From Phenylobacterium sp. SCN 69-14 (GTDB lineage Bacteria; Pseudomonadota; Alphaproteobacteria; Caulobacterales; Caulobacteraceae), in assembly GCA_001724985.1 (NCBI GenBank), contig MEEW01000009.1, positions 1-35,477 of the forward strand: a stretch of 35,477 nucleotides of DNA. Direction: 5' to 3'. A program made the position numbers and the translations under genes. Positions 10,433 to 17,550 of this stretch are shown one piece after another. Every line of letters begins with the position of its first letter. Positions within the stretch are counted from its first letter, which is position 1. Under the pieces are notes generated by a model. The model searched no databases, was not told where the DNA came from, and worked only from the letters and a program-made list of their open reading frames with translations.

Positions 10433-11355
10433 TGGCCGACGCTCTTCACACGTCCGAGGCCCGTATCGTTGCGGCCAGCCGTGTACAGGATATGGTCTTC
10501 GCCGTCCTCGGTATCACGGTGCTGCTGATGGCGATGGCGGTGCTGGCCACGCTCGTGGCGGACCTAATGAGCGACGGTCTGGCGCGGATCGATCAGCAGT
10601 TTCTGACCAGTTTCCCATCGCGGCGCCCAGAATCGGCCGGCATTCTCTCGGCCTGGGTGGGCACTACCCTGATAATGCTCGTGACCGCGTTCCTAGCGAT
10701 TCCACTGGGAGTTGGCGCCGGCATTTACCTCGAAGAGTATGCACCCAAGCACTGGATGACCGACGTCATCGAGATCAATGTCAGCAATCTCGCCGGCGTC
10801 CCGTCGATCATCTACGGCCTGCTGGCGTTGGGTTTCTTCGTCTATGGCCTCGGAATGGGACAGACGATCCTGGTCGGCGGCATGGTGCTTGCGCTGCTGA
10901 TCCTGCCGATCGTCATCGTCGCCACCCGTGAGGCAGTACGATCAGTGCCTAGCGGACTGCGCGAGAGCGCTTACGGCGTGGGTTGCAATCGCTGGCAAGT
11001 CGTCTGGCGCTATGTGCTGCCTGCGGCACGCCCCGGCATTCTCACTGGGGCCATCGTGGGGTTGTCGCGAGCGATCGGCGAAACCGCGCCGATCATCACC
11101 ATTGGCGCGCTCACCTTCATCGCCTTCCTACCCCCCAGTCCGATCCAGGCCACTGCGCCGTTCGTCAATTTCGACTGGTTGAACTCTCCATTTACTGTGA
11201 TGCCGATCCAGATGTTCAACTGGATCTCCCGGCCCCAGGCGGGCTTCCACGTGAACGCGGCCGCCACCGGCCTCTTGCTGCTGCTCATGACCCTGGTCAT
11301 GAACGGCTTTGCGATTTTCTTGCGCTACCATTTGCGCCGAAGCTTGCGGTCCTGA
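10432..11355 (+). CDS. pstA: Phosphate ABC transporter permease PstA
   Basis: The second membrane subunit of the phosphate importer, 307 aa. Its ATG overlaps the pstC stop (TGATG) with GGGAGG upstream, so I reject the ORF-track extension to 10111, which reads through pstC in another frame. Family features include [35 protein letters not shown], the EAA-type loop [16 protein letters not shown] and [17 protein letters not shown]. Six TM segments are apparent. pstB follows after 5 nt. Confidence 0.95.
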   Translation: MADALHTSEARIVAASRVQDMVFAVLGITVLLMAMAVLATLVADLMSDGLARIDQQFLTSFPSRRPESAGILSAWVGTTLIMLVTAFLAIPLGVGAGIYLEEYAPKHWMTDVIEINVSNLAGVPSIIYGLLALGFFVYGLGMGQTILVGGMVLALLILPIVIVATREAVRSVPSGLRESAYGVGCNRWQVVWRYVLPAARPGILTGAIVGLSRAIGETAPIITIGALTFIAFLPPSPIQATAPFVNFDWLNSPFTVMPIQMFNWISRPQAGFHVNAAATGLLLLLMTLVMNGFAIFLRYHLRRSLRS

Positions 11356-11360
11356 CCAGA

Positions 11361-12203
11361 ATGACATCGACGAGTCCTCCCGCCCTTCGCGCCGACCTTC
11401 CGGAGACCCGCTTTCCGATGCTCACCGCACCCGAGGGGCCCCACGTCCTGCGCGCGGAGGTCAAAAGCCTGAAATTCTGGTACGGTAAGTTTCAAGCTCT
11501 GCATGGCGTGAACATGCCGATTTGGGATCGCCAAGTGACGGCGATTATCGGCCCCTCCGGCTGCGGAAAGAGCACTCTGCTGCGCTGCTTCAATCGCATC
11601 CACGACCTCTATCCGGGTATCCGCTATGAGGGCGAGGTCAACCTCGCTCCCGAAGGTGTCAATCTGGTGGATCGGCAAATCGATCCCATAATGGTAAGAC
11701 TCCTAGTTGGGATGGTGTTCCAGAAGCCCAACCCGTTCCCCAAATCGATCTTCGAGAATGTCGCCGCCGGCCTCTACGTGCGGGGGATCAAGAACCGCAG
11801 CGAACTGGAGGGACGCGTTGAGACTGCCCTACGTCAGGCCGCACTGTGGGATGAAGTGAAGGATCGCCTGCCCAAGCCAGCCTACGAGCTATCGGGAGGC
11901 CAGCAGCAGAGGCTCTGCATCGCCCGCGCGCTGGCGCCACAGCCAAAACTTCTGCTGCTCGACGAGCCCACCTCGGCGCTAGATCCCATCGCCACGGCAC
12001 GGATCGAGGAACTAATCGATGAACTGGTGAAGGACGTCACCATAGTGATCGTCACCCACAACATGGCTCAGGCCGCCCGCATCTCGCATCAGACCGCATT
12101 CATGCATCTGGGCAGCTTAGTGGAGTTCGGCGACACCGGGACGATCTTCACCAACCCGCAGGCAGCGCAGACCCAGGACTACGTCACCGGTCGTTTCGGC
12201 TAG
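11361..12203 (+). CDS. pstB: Phosphate ABC transporter ATPase PstB
   Basis: The cytoplasmic ATPase of the importer, 280 aa. Walker A is GPSGCGKS at 64-71, the PstB-type Q-loop is [17 protein letters not shown], the ABC signature is LSGGQQQR at 177-184, and Walker B is [12 protein letters not shown] at about 197-208. The switch histidine is in VTHNMAQ. The ATG at 11361 is used; the ORF-track start at 10983 runs back through pstA in another frame. Its TAG stop is part of the ribosome-binding sequence of the next gene. Confidence 0.95.
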   Translation: MTSTSPPALRADLPETRFPMLTAPEGPHVLRAEVKSLKFWYGKFQALHGVNMPIWDRQVTAIIGPSGCGKSTLLRCFNRIHDLYPGIRYEGEVNLAPEGVNLVDRQIDPIMVRLLVGMVFQKPNPFPKSIFENVAAGLYVRGIKNRSELEGRVETALRQAALWDEVKDRLPKPAYELSGGQQQRLCIARALAPQPKLLLLDEPTSALDPIATARIEELIDELVKDVTIVIVTHNMAQAARISHQTAFMHLGSLVEFGDTGTIFTNPQAAQTQDYVTGRFG

Positions 12204-12212
12204 GAGAGGGCT

Positions 12213-12605
12213 TTGGCGAGAAAGCAACCTCTTGCGAAGCGCACGGCCAAGGCTGCAGACAGCGCTTCCACTTTAGATCTCGACGCTGGCCAGGCCGAGC
12301 GCATTGCGGCCCTCGCCAAGGCTCTCGCTCATCCGGCACGGATCAACATCGTCCGCATCCTCATGGCCAGGACGACCTGCGTCGGCTGCGATATCGTCGA
12401 GCAGATAGGCTTGGCCCAGTCGACTACGTCAGAGCACCTGCGCGTACTCAAGGCGGCCGGCGTGATTGTCGGGGAGATCGAACGACCGCGTGTCTGCTAT
12501 TCGCTTGCGCCGGGCGCAACAGCGGCTCTGGCGGAGTTCCTTGAACAGATGGTGAGCGCCCCCTCGCTCAACGGCGCAGAATCGACTGACGTGCAGCGGT
12601 TTTAA
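12213..12605 (+). CDS. ArsR-family winged-helix regulator
   Basis: A 130-aa ArsR/SmtB-type repressor. The winged helix runs from AKALAHPARINIVRIL through AQSTTSEHLRVLKAAGVI to the wing GEIERPRVCYSL. Cysteines at 56, 59 (TTCVGCDIV) and 95 (RVCYS) are placed to bind a soft metalloid such as arsenite, but the site type is not proven. The start is TTG at 12213: GGAGAGG lies just upstream and overlaps the pstB stop (TAGGAGAGG), and no other start fits the fold. It occupies the slot where phoU often follows pstB. I expect it to repress the pst/ars genes in cis. Confidence 0.85.
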   Translation: MARKQPLAKRTAKAADSASTLDLDAGQAERIAALAKALAHPARINIVRILMARTTCVGCDIVEQIGLAQSTTSEHLRVLKAAGVIVGEIERPRVCYSLAPGATAALAEFLEQMVSAPSLNGAESTDVQRF

Positions 12606-13078
12606 AGGAAGGCGGGCGTACAGTGGGCCGGCGGGCCCTTGTGAGCTTGCCTCTCCAACCTGGCCAGTGAGACGTTGCATGCGCGGCGGCAATTCGATTG
12701 CCAGGACCACTCGCCCCAAGATCGCATTGCCCTTCGCCAGCCTCGAGACTGGACGCCGCCCCAATTCGGTGCCGGCGGAAGAACGCGCGCGCAGAATTCC
12801 TTTGGAACAGATCTCGCACCGAGGACTGAACGACCTAAGAGCGCCCCTGGCTCGATCGTCCGGAATTGGCTGACAGAACCCGAAAGCAACGCCCCGCCCA
12901 CAACAAAACTAAGTCAAACATCCGACAGCCACCGCAATGTCATGCGTACGTCACAATATATTAGAATAACCATCAATATTCACAAACAATGTTTGGACAC
13001 TCACAACACAGACATTGACCACATCCCGAAAAACAACAGAAAACATTCCCTCCGCAGACGCACAAGGGCGCCCGGTCG
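12606..13078. other. Gene-free interval with G-poor, possible oriT-like segment
   Basis: I see no convincing gene here. A short GGGCC-GGCG-GGCCC hairpin (12625-12638) follows the arsR gene and may end its transcript. From about 12880 to 13060 the plus strand is strikingly poor in G and rich in A and C, and more AT-rich than its surroundings. This part holds a perfect palindrome CAAAC-AAT-GTTTG (12983-12995). Its position just before a relaxosome-type RHH gene makes it a candidate origin-of-transfer or autoregulatory region. That is inference; no nic site was identified. Confidence 0.4.
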
Positions 13079-13702
13079 ATGGGTCAGTTCGGCTTTCGTA
13101 TAGACGATGATCTCGTGAAGGCGTTCGATGCCTATGCCGCGAAACGCGGTGGCCGATCAAAGGTGATCCGGGGGCTGATGGCTGAGGCGCTGGCCCGGGA
13201 CGGCGTCGTGGCGCCGACGCCCCCACTCAAGCCGTCACGGGTCAACGGCAACTGGGAAGGCATTTTGGTCAAACTCGACCGGGCGGACTACGGGCCCCTC
13301 GACGAGCACGCCGCCTCCCTCGGCATGAGCCGCGGTCAATGGATCGTATCGTTGGTCAAGCGCCGACTCAAAGGCGGACGTCAGTACAACCCCATCGACC
13401 GCAAGCGCCTTGCCACAATTTTCCAAGACCTGCGCAAGATCGAAGGACATCTTGGCCGTGCGGGTCAATCTGTACGCGAAGCAGTGGAAGTGGGCCGCTC
13501 GCTCGAGCAGCCCTTGGCTCTGCTTACTCAATTTGAGTCGCGGATCGCCAGGATCAGCCACGCGCTGCACGAGGCATTCTTGGGAAACGATCGTTACTGG
13601 GACGACTTGGGTGCCACCCCACCGACGGATAGCGCTCACACCTTGCCGCCTGAAGTGGATCAGCACCTCCCTCACGATCGCAGCCTGGCCGAGGGCAGAT
13701 AG
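13079..13702 (+). CDS. Ribbon-helix-helix protein, MobC-like relaxosome accessory candidate
   Basis: A 207-aa protein with an N-terminal RHH fold (GQFGFRIDDDLVKAFDAYAA, then RSKVIRGLMAEAL) and a second similar strand-helix-helix unit (GILVKLDRADYGPLDEHAAS, then SRGQWIVSLVKRRL). The C-terminal helical part (about 100-175) is rich in charged residues. This layout resembles plasmid mobilisation/relaxosome RHH proteins, which bind oriT and recruit a relaxase. There is no relaxase next to it; the nearest is the damaged MobF gene about 20 kb away. It could instead be a plain autoregulator. Confidence 0.6.
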   Translation: MGQFGFRIDDDLVKAFDAYAAKRGGRSKVIRGLMAEALARDGVVAPTPPLKPSRVNGNWEGILVKLDRADYGPLDEHAASLGMSRGQWIVSLVKRRLKGGRQYNPIDRKRLATIFQDLRKIEGHLGRAGQSVREAVEVGRSLEQPLALLTQFESRIARISHALHEAFLGNDRYWDDLGATPPTDSAHTLPPEVDQHLPHDRSLAEGR

Positions 13703-13765
13703 GCGGCGGCCAAGCTTCGCGCATAGCCATCAGGCGGCCTCAGGCCGCCTACCGTCCAATGGCGG

Positions 13766-14083
13766 CTAGTGCGTCGCCGCCAGTTGGATGCGCTTCAACC
13801 GCATGTGTTCGGAGGCGCTCATGCACTTCGGAGCCGCCCAAACCGCGTTGGGGCGCGCCGCCTGCGCGGCGGTGACGAACTCGATCGCGCCATACTCCCG
13901 GGCGAACGACCGCCGAGTCAGGTCTCGGTTGTCGCAAATGTAGATCTTTCGCGCGCCCTGCTCAGACTGAGGCGCTTGTGCGGAAGCATCCTTGGCCGCT
14001 CCAACGACCGACCTGGCCTCCTGAGCGCCTGCGGTGCTCAAGCTCACGGCCGCGATGACCGCTCCCAGCATCAGCGAACGCAT
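13766..14083 (-). CDS. Small secreted hypothetical protein
   Basis: A 105-aa protein with a signal peptide (MRSLMLGAVIAAVSLSTAGAQ). The mature part has a linker rich in Ala/Gln/Ser, then a compact domain with two cysteines (IYICDNRDLTRRSFAREYG and APKCMSASEHMR) that may pair. The start is at the ATG at 14083, with AGGGAG upstream; the longer ORF-track start would spoil the signal peptide. I recognise no named family. It is convergent with the RHH gene, 63 bp away. Confidence 0.7.
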   Translation of the reverse strand: MRSLMLGAVIAAVSLSTAGAQEARSVVGAAKDASAQAPQSEQGARKIYICDNRDLTRRSFAREYGAIEFVTAAQAARPNAVWAAPKCMSASEHMRLKRIQLAATH

Positions 14084-14149
14084 TGCCTTCTCCCTACAAC
14101 CCAGCCGGTTGGATCCGGCGATCTCCACATGATACGCTTTTCGCAGTTC

Positions 14150-14166
14150 ATGTGAATATTATGTGA
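14150..14166 (-). promoter_or_regulatory. 11-bp-spaced direct repeat upstream of the small secreted protein gene
   Basis: On the minus strand TCACAT-AATAT-TCACAT is two perfect hexamers spaced 11 bp start to start, 66 bp upstream of the ATG at 14083. Read as AAGTCAC-ATAA-TATTCAC it is a weak (about 9 of 14) match to a Pho box in which the G/T-C-A core is kept. The spacing is what one expects for a dimeric regulator bound to one face of DNA, but assigning it to PhoB is tentative. Confidence 0.35.
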
Positions 14167-14560
14167 CTTCCAATCTTCAAAACATCAAACTGTCACAAAT
14201 CTTGCCAAGCACGCTGACCAAATAGCGCGCATGCGCACGCCTTCCGAAATAGCACATTCTTCTATCTTCTCAATACCTTAGCGGACCATCGACGAACGAT
14301 CACCATGGACGAAGCTCTCCGATCCAGCGGAGGTTCGGGCCAGCCAACCGGTGCACGCCCTTCCGATTGGGCGTCACGCTTGGGGCCCACTGGTCGCCGG
14401 CCCGGCCTTCGCCTCGCCCGCCAGCCTACGGCGTGGTTGATCCCTTGGTGACAGCCTTCACAGTTGGAAGAAGTATTCACGAAACTGTCGCCGGTCAGAT
14501 GGTAGCTGACTGTGATGGGCGGGCCGCCAAGCTCCTGCCGTGAGGAGTCTGCGGCCTAGA
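14167..14560. other. Gene-free interval before the recombinase-like gene
   Basis: The interval begins AT-rich and turns GC-rich after about 14300. A 48-codon frame from the ATG at 14304 has no recognisable features. A single good PhoB half-site CTGTCAC lies at 14190-14196 and another partial one, CTGTCGC, near 14485, but neither has a convincing partner. It probably holds divergent promoters for the genes on either side. Confidence 0.3.
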
Positions 14561-15091
14561 ATGCGATACGGGATCGTTGTCGAAGGGCCGCAACTGCCGT
14601 CCGCCGAGACCCAGAGGACGCTTTTGGCGACCTGCGGATGTGGCGCCCTCATCGAAGAACCGGCCATGACCGCCGACGCCCGACGGCGGCTGACGCGATT
14701 GATCTCTCGTCTGCGGCGGAGCGACGAGCTCGCTGTTTGCACTCTAGGCGTCTTTCATCTGACCACGGGCGAACTAGCTTTGCTTCTAAGGGAGGTCTTT
14801 CAAGCAGGCGCTAGCGTGATCCTCGTCGGTCAGCCTGATCAGCTGTTGAAGTTCGCCCCGGATGAGACATCGGAGGCTCTAATCGAGACTTTGGCGGACC
14901 ACGAGGAGAGCTGGACTACTGCGCCTGCCCGCCTGGGACGGCGCCGCGGCGAGACCGGGCAGCGCGTCCATTTGACGGCCCATCAGATCGGATACGTCCG
15001 CAAGCTCCACGCCGAGGGTGCTACGCCGCGGGCAATTGGCCTGCTGTTCCAGGTGACGCCTGACGATGTCAGACAAATCGTCGACGGTTAG
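14561..15091 (+). CDS. Catalytically dead serine-recombinase-like DNA-binding protein
   Basis: The 176-aa protein follows the plan of a small resolvase/invertase: an N-terminal domain starting MRYGIVVEG, a mid-part TCGCGALIEEPAM, RLTRLISRLRRSDELAV and LALLLREVFQAGASVIL, then a C-terminal HTH (about 137-174; HLTAHQIGYVRKLHAEGATP). The residues that do catalysis in this family are missing: the YxRVS serine is replaced by YGIVVEG and the LDRLxRS arginine region by LGVFHLTTG. It probably binds DNA without cutting it. I prefer the ATG at 14561 over the GTG at 14540 because the fold begins at MRYG. It ends 3 bp before the prepilin peptidase gene. Confidence 0.65.
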   Translation: MRYGIVVEGPQLPSAETQRTLLATCGCGALIEEPAMTADARRRLTRLISRLRRSDELAVCTLGVFHLTTGELALLLREVFQAGASVILVGQPDQLLKFAPDETSEALIETLADHEESWTTAPARLGRRRGETGQRVHLTAHQIGYVRKLHAEGATPRAIGLLFQVTPDDVRQIVDG

Positions 15092-15094
15092 CGT

Positions 15095-15877
15095 ATGCCT
15101 TCCGCCATCGACATCTTGCCCGATTGGGGCTGGATGGCCCTCGCCTTCGCGCTTGGGCCTGCGTTTGGCAGTTTCATCGGGCTCGTCTCGCTACGTCTCC
15201 CGGTAGGGCAGCCGATCGGAGCGGATCGGTCCGCATGCAAAGGCTGTGGTCGCCGCCTTGGGATCCTCGACCTCATCCCCATCGCAAGTTTTGTAGCGCT
15301 TGGCGGCAGGTGCCGAAGCTGCAAGGCGCCGATCGCGCGCCGATACCTGGCGCTGGAGGTGACCTGCGCGCTGCTCCCGGTCTGGGCGGGTCTTGTCCAT
15401 CCGGGTCCGGCGGCCCTGGCAGGGGCGGTTCTGGGCTGGCAGCTTGTGCTGTTGTGTTTGCTGGACGCCGAGCACCTCTGGCTCCCGCGCGCGGCGACCC
15501 TCCCGCTTGTCGCGTCTGGTGTGGCGATATCGGCGATGGCCGGCGCAGAGGCCGCAACGCATAGCCTGATCGGCGCAGCCGTGGGCTTTGCGAGCCTGGC
15601 AGTGATCGCGGCGACCTACCGACGCTTGCGGGGACGCGACGGATTGGGGGGCGGCGACGCCTACTTGCTCGCCGGCTCCGGGGCTTGGGTAGGATGGATC
15701 GGAATTCCCACGACGTTGTTGTGGGCGAGCCTTGCCGGTTTGAGCCTGGTCGTCGCCGGCCTTGTCGTCGGACGGCCGATCAGGGCCGATCAGCGTCTGC
15801 CGTTTGGAGTCTTCCTGGCCGCCGGGACCTGGCTCACCTGGCTCTATGGCCCGCTGGGCGGCGTCACCGTCGGCTAG
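15095..15877 (+). CDS. gspO: Type II secretion prepilin peptidase / N-methyltransferase GspO
   Basis: An inner-membrane aspartyl protease that cleaves and N-methylates the pseudopilins GspG-K. The N-terminal cytoplasmic domain keeps both zinc CxxC pairs (C48/C51 in CKGCGRR, C73/C76 in CRSCKAP), supporting the bifunctional type. The two catalytic aspartates are D124 (LLDAEHLWLP) and D188 in the GxGD motif (GGGDAYLLAG). About seven TM segments follow. Length 260 aa is normal. It lies 3 bp behind the recombinase-like gene and converges on the gsp operon; its TAG stop shares the palindrome CTAG with the opposing gene's stop. Confidence 0.9.
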   Translation: MPSAIDILPDWGWMALAFALGPAFGSFIGLVSLRLPVGQPIGADRSACKGCGRRLGILDLIPIASFVALGGRCRSCKAPIARRYLALEVTCALLPVWAGLVHPGPAALAGAVLGWQLVLLCLLDAEHLWLPRAATLPLVASGVAISAMAGAEAATHSLIGAAVGFASLAVIAATYRRLRGRDGLGGGDAYLLAGSGAWVGWIGIPTTLLWASLAGLSLVVAGLVVGRPIRADQRLPFGVFLAAGTWLTWLYGPLGGVTVG

Positions 15878-16356
15878 GGCTCGCAGGCCACCAAGCCGCC
15901 AACGGGCATCATGGTCGTCCAACCAGAGGCCGCGCGGAGCTCCAGGGTTCCTTGACGGATCATCGCGCCGCCCAGCAGACGGCGGTCCGGATCGAACTCG
16001 ACATCGAGCGTCAGAGTGATGCCGTCGCCGGCGAAGGTCTGATGCTCAGCATGGCCGTAGACCACCGCGCCCGCCTGCCCTTGACGCGAGAGCTCTCGGG
16101 TCGCGCCATTGATCTGCAGCTTGCCGACCGCAGGGTTGTTTAGGGTCATGAAGACCCGGCGGCGATCCGAAAGAGTCCAGACCGCCAGTGCGCACTGCCC
16201 TTTGGCCAGTCGTTGCGGCGGGAGTTCCTGCAAGGTCGGACCGACCTCGGGTCCCGCCTGAGAGGTGCTAGCCGGAGCGGCGATGGCCTCGTGCGGGCTC
16301 ACGAGAGCCGCGGCAGCAGCCAGCATCCCCCCGCAAGCTTGTCTAAGCTGACGCAT
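15874..16356 (-). CDS. Periplasmic protein of unknown function at the end of the gsp operon
   Basis: A 160-aa protein with a signal peptide (MRQLRQACGGMLAAAAALVS, cleavage near AIAAPA). The mature part is predicted mostly beta, with two cysteines (GQCALAVWTL and VACEP) near its ends. No family is recognised. The ATG at 16356 lies 14 nt inside the end of gspN, so it is translationally coupled to the operon; the longer ORF-track start has no support. The coupling suggests a role in secretion-system assembly or a co-expressed substrate. Confidence 0.75.
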   Translation of the reverse strand: MRQLRQACGGMLAAAAALVSPHEAIAAPASTSQAGPEVGPTLQELPPQRLAKGQCALAVWTLSDRRRVFMTLNNPAVGKLQINGATRELSRQGQAGAVVYGHAEHQTFAGDGITLTLDVEFDPDRRLLGGAMIRQGTLELRAASGWTTMMPVGGLVACEP

Positions 16357-17080
16357 CGATGCCAAGCCTGCCCCGATCCACACGCAAGAAGCCCCGCATT
16401 GTCCGCTCAAACCCCGCAAGCGCCGTCAAGGCTCCGAAGCTGGGATTTGCCGCGCGCAGAAGCGTTTCGAGACGATAGCCGCCCGAAGCGTCGATCGTCA
16501 TGAGCAGATCGAAAGCGATCCCTTCGACCTGACCGCTCAACGGCGTGACGAGCAAACCTCCCTTGCATGCCGGGACGCCTGAAAGCGCCAAGCTGGGCGC
16601 AAGTTGCGCGGCGCCGGGCAGGCTGATCCGGTCGATGGTGACGCGACCTGTCGCGGCGCTGCAAGCGCCGTTGCGGAACGCCGCCGTGACCCCATCGAGA
16701 CGAAGTCGCCCTCGAACAGGCGCCCTCGACATTATGCCTTCCAACGGCAGGCTGGCGTCGAAATCGCGGACGCCGAACTCTGCGCCGGTCATCACTGCCA
16801 CTCCGCGCGCGGAAATCGGTCCCTGGGCGTCGAACCACACCCGCCCGCCGCCGAGCAGAAGCCCGGGGACATGCAGTCCCAGACGGACATCGCCGAGGCC
16901 CACGCCGCCAAGACGCGCACCCTGCAGCTCCCCCCGCCAGATCGTGCCCGACACCGCGCGGGCTCCGAGTCCCTGGCGCTCGACGCTCTTCATCTTCAGT
17001 CCCAGTTGCAGGGGCGCGAGCCCAACGAGCAGCACCAGCAAGGCGACGGCGAAGATTTGCACCAGGCGCAGGCCGCTCAT
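16343..17080 (-). CDS. gspN: Type II secretion system protein GspN
   Basis: A 245-aa bitopic protein: a short cytoplasmic start and one TM segment (LVQIFAVALLVLLVGLAPLQL), then a periplasmic region. GspN-typical features are GLGARAVSGTIWRGELQGARLGGVGLGDV and the repeated strand-like GRLRLDGV and GGYRLETLLRA segments. GspN is an accessory component present in only some T2SS. The start is the ATG that overlaps the gspM stop (ATGA); the first 154 codons of the ORF-track entry are a shadow of gspM. Confidence 0.85.
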   Translation of the reverse strand: MSGLRLVQIFAVALLVLLVGLAPLQLGLKMKSVERQGLGARAVSGTIWRGELQGARLGGVGLGDVRLGLHVPGLLLGGGRVWFDAQGPISARGVAVMTGAEFGVRDFDASLPLEGIMSRAPVRGRLRLDGVTAAFRNGACSAATGRVTIDRISLPGAAQLAPSLALSGVPACKGGLLVTPLSGQVEGIAFDLLMTIDASGGYRLETLLRAANPSFGALTALAGFERTMRGFLRVDRGRLGIDASA

Positions 17081-17550
17081 GAGCCCGCCCGGACCAGGGT
17101 GGCGTCGAGAGTAAGGCCGCCGGTTTCGTTCTTGACGATGGTGATATGGCTCGCCACGACGCCATGCTCGCGCTGCAGCAGGCTCAACCACGGGAACAGC
17201 ACGGTCGGCGCGACGGAGGGCGCCGAGACCCTGATGCCGCTCGAAGGGTCGTCCTCCACCCGACCGAGGGCGATACCCGCCGCGGCGGCCGTGGTGTTGA
17301 CTGCAGCGTCGAGCGGCAGGCGCCGCGCCGATGACTTCGGCGGAGCTCTCAGGCGACCGATCGCCGCGACGTTGCGGGCGACCTCGGCCTGAGTCTGCTG
17401 GGCTGCGGCGTAGCGCGCGGACGCAGCCCCGGCGGCGGCCTGGAGCGGCCGCGCGACACCGAACACGATCAGCGTCAGCACGACGCACAACGCCATAACC
17501 CCGAGCAACACCTGCTCGCGGCCGGAACGGCTGATCCACCAAGCTCTCAT
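17077..17550 (-). CDS. gspM: Type II secretion system protein GspM
   Basis: A 157-aa inner-membrane protein: short N-terminus, one TM helix (LLGVMALCVVLTLIVFGVA), a coiled region, then a periplasmic ferredoxin-like domain ending HITIVKNETGGLTLDATLVR, typical of GspM. It partners GspL in the inner-membrane platform. It overlaps gspL and gspN by ATGA at both ends. Confidence 0.88.
   Translation of the reverse strand: MRAWWISRSGREQVLLGVMALCVVLTLIVFGVARPLQAAAGAASARYAAAQQTQAEVARNVAAIGRLRAPPKSSARRLPLDAAVNTTAAAAGIALGRVEDDPSSGIRVSAPSVAPTVLFPWLSLLQREHGVVASHITIVKNETGGLTLDATLVRAGS

Noticed and set aside
12675-13103. 142-aa plus-strand ORF before the RHH gene
   Set aside because: Composition shifts midway and it runs through the G-poor region and past the RHH start; no homology recognised.
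14304-14450. 48-codon plus-strand ORF (MDEALRSSGGSGQPTG...)
   Set aside because: No clear ribosome-binding site, biased composition and no recognisable feature.
14190-14500. Pho box before the recombinase-like gene
   Set aside because: Single half-sites CTGTCAC and CTGTCGC exist, but partners at 11 bp match only 3-4 of 7 positions.
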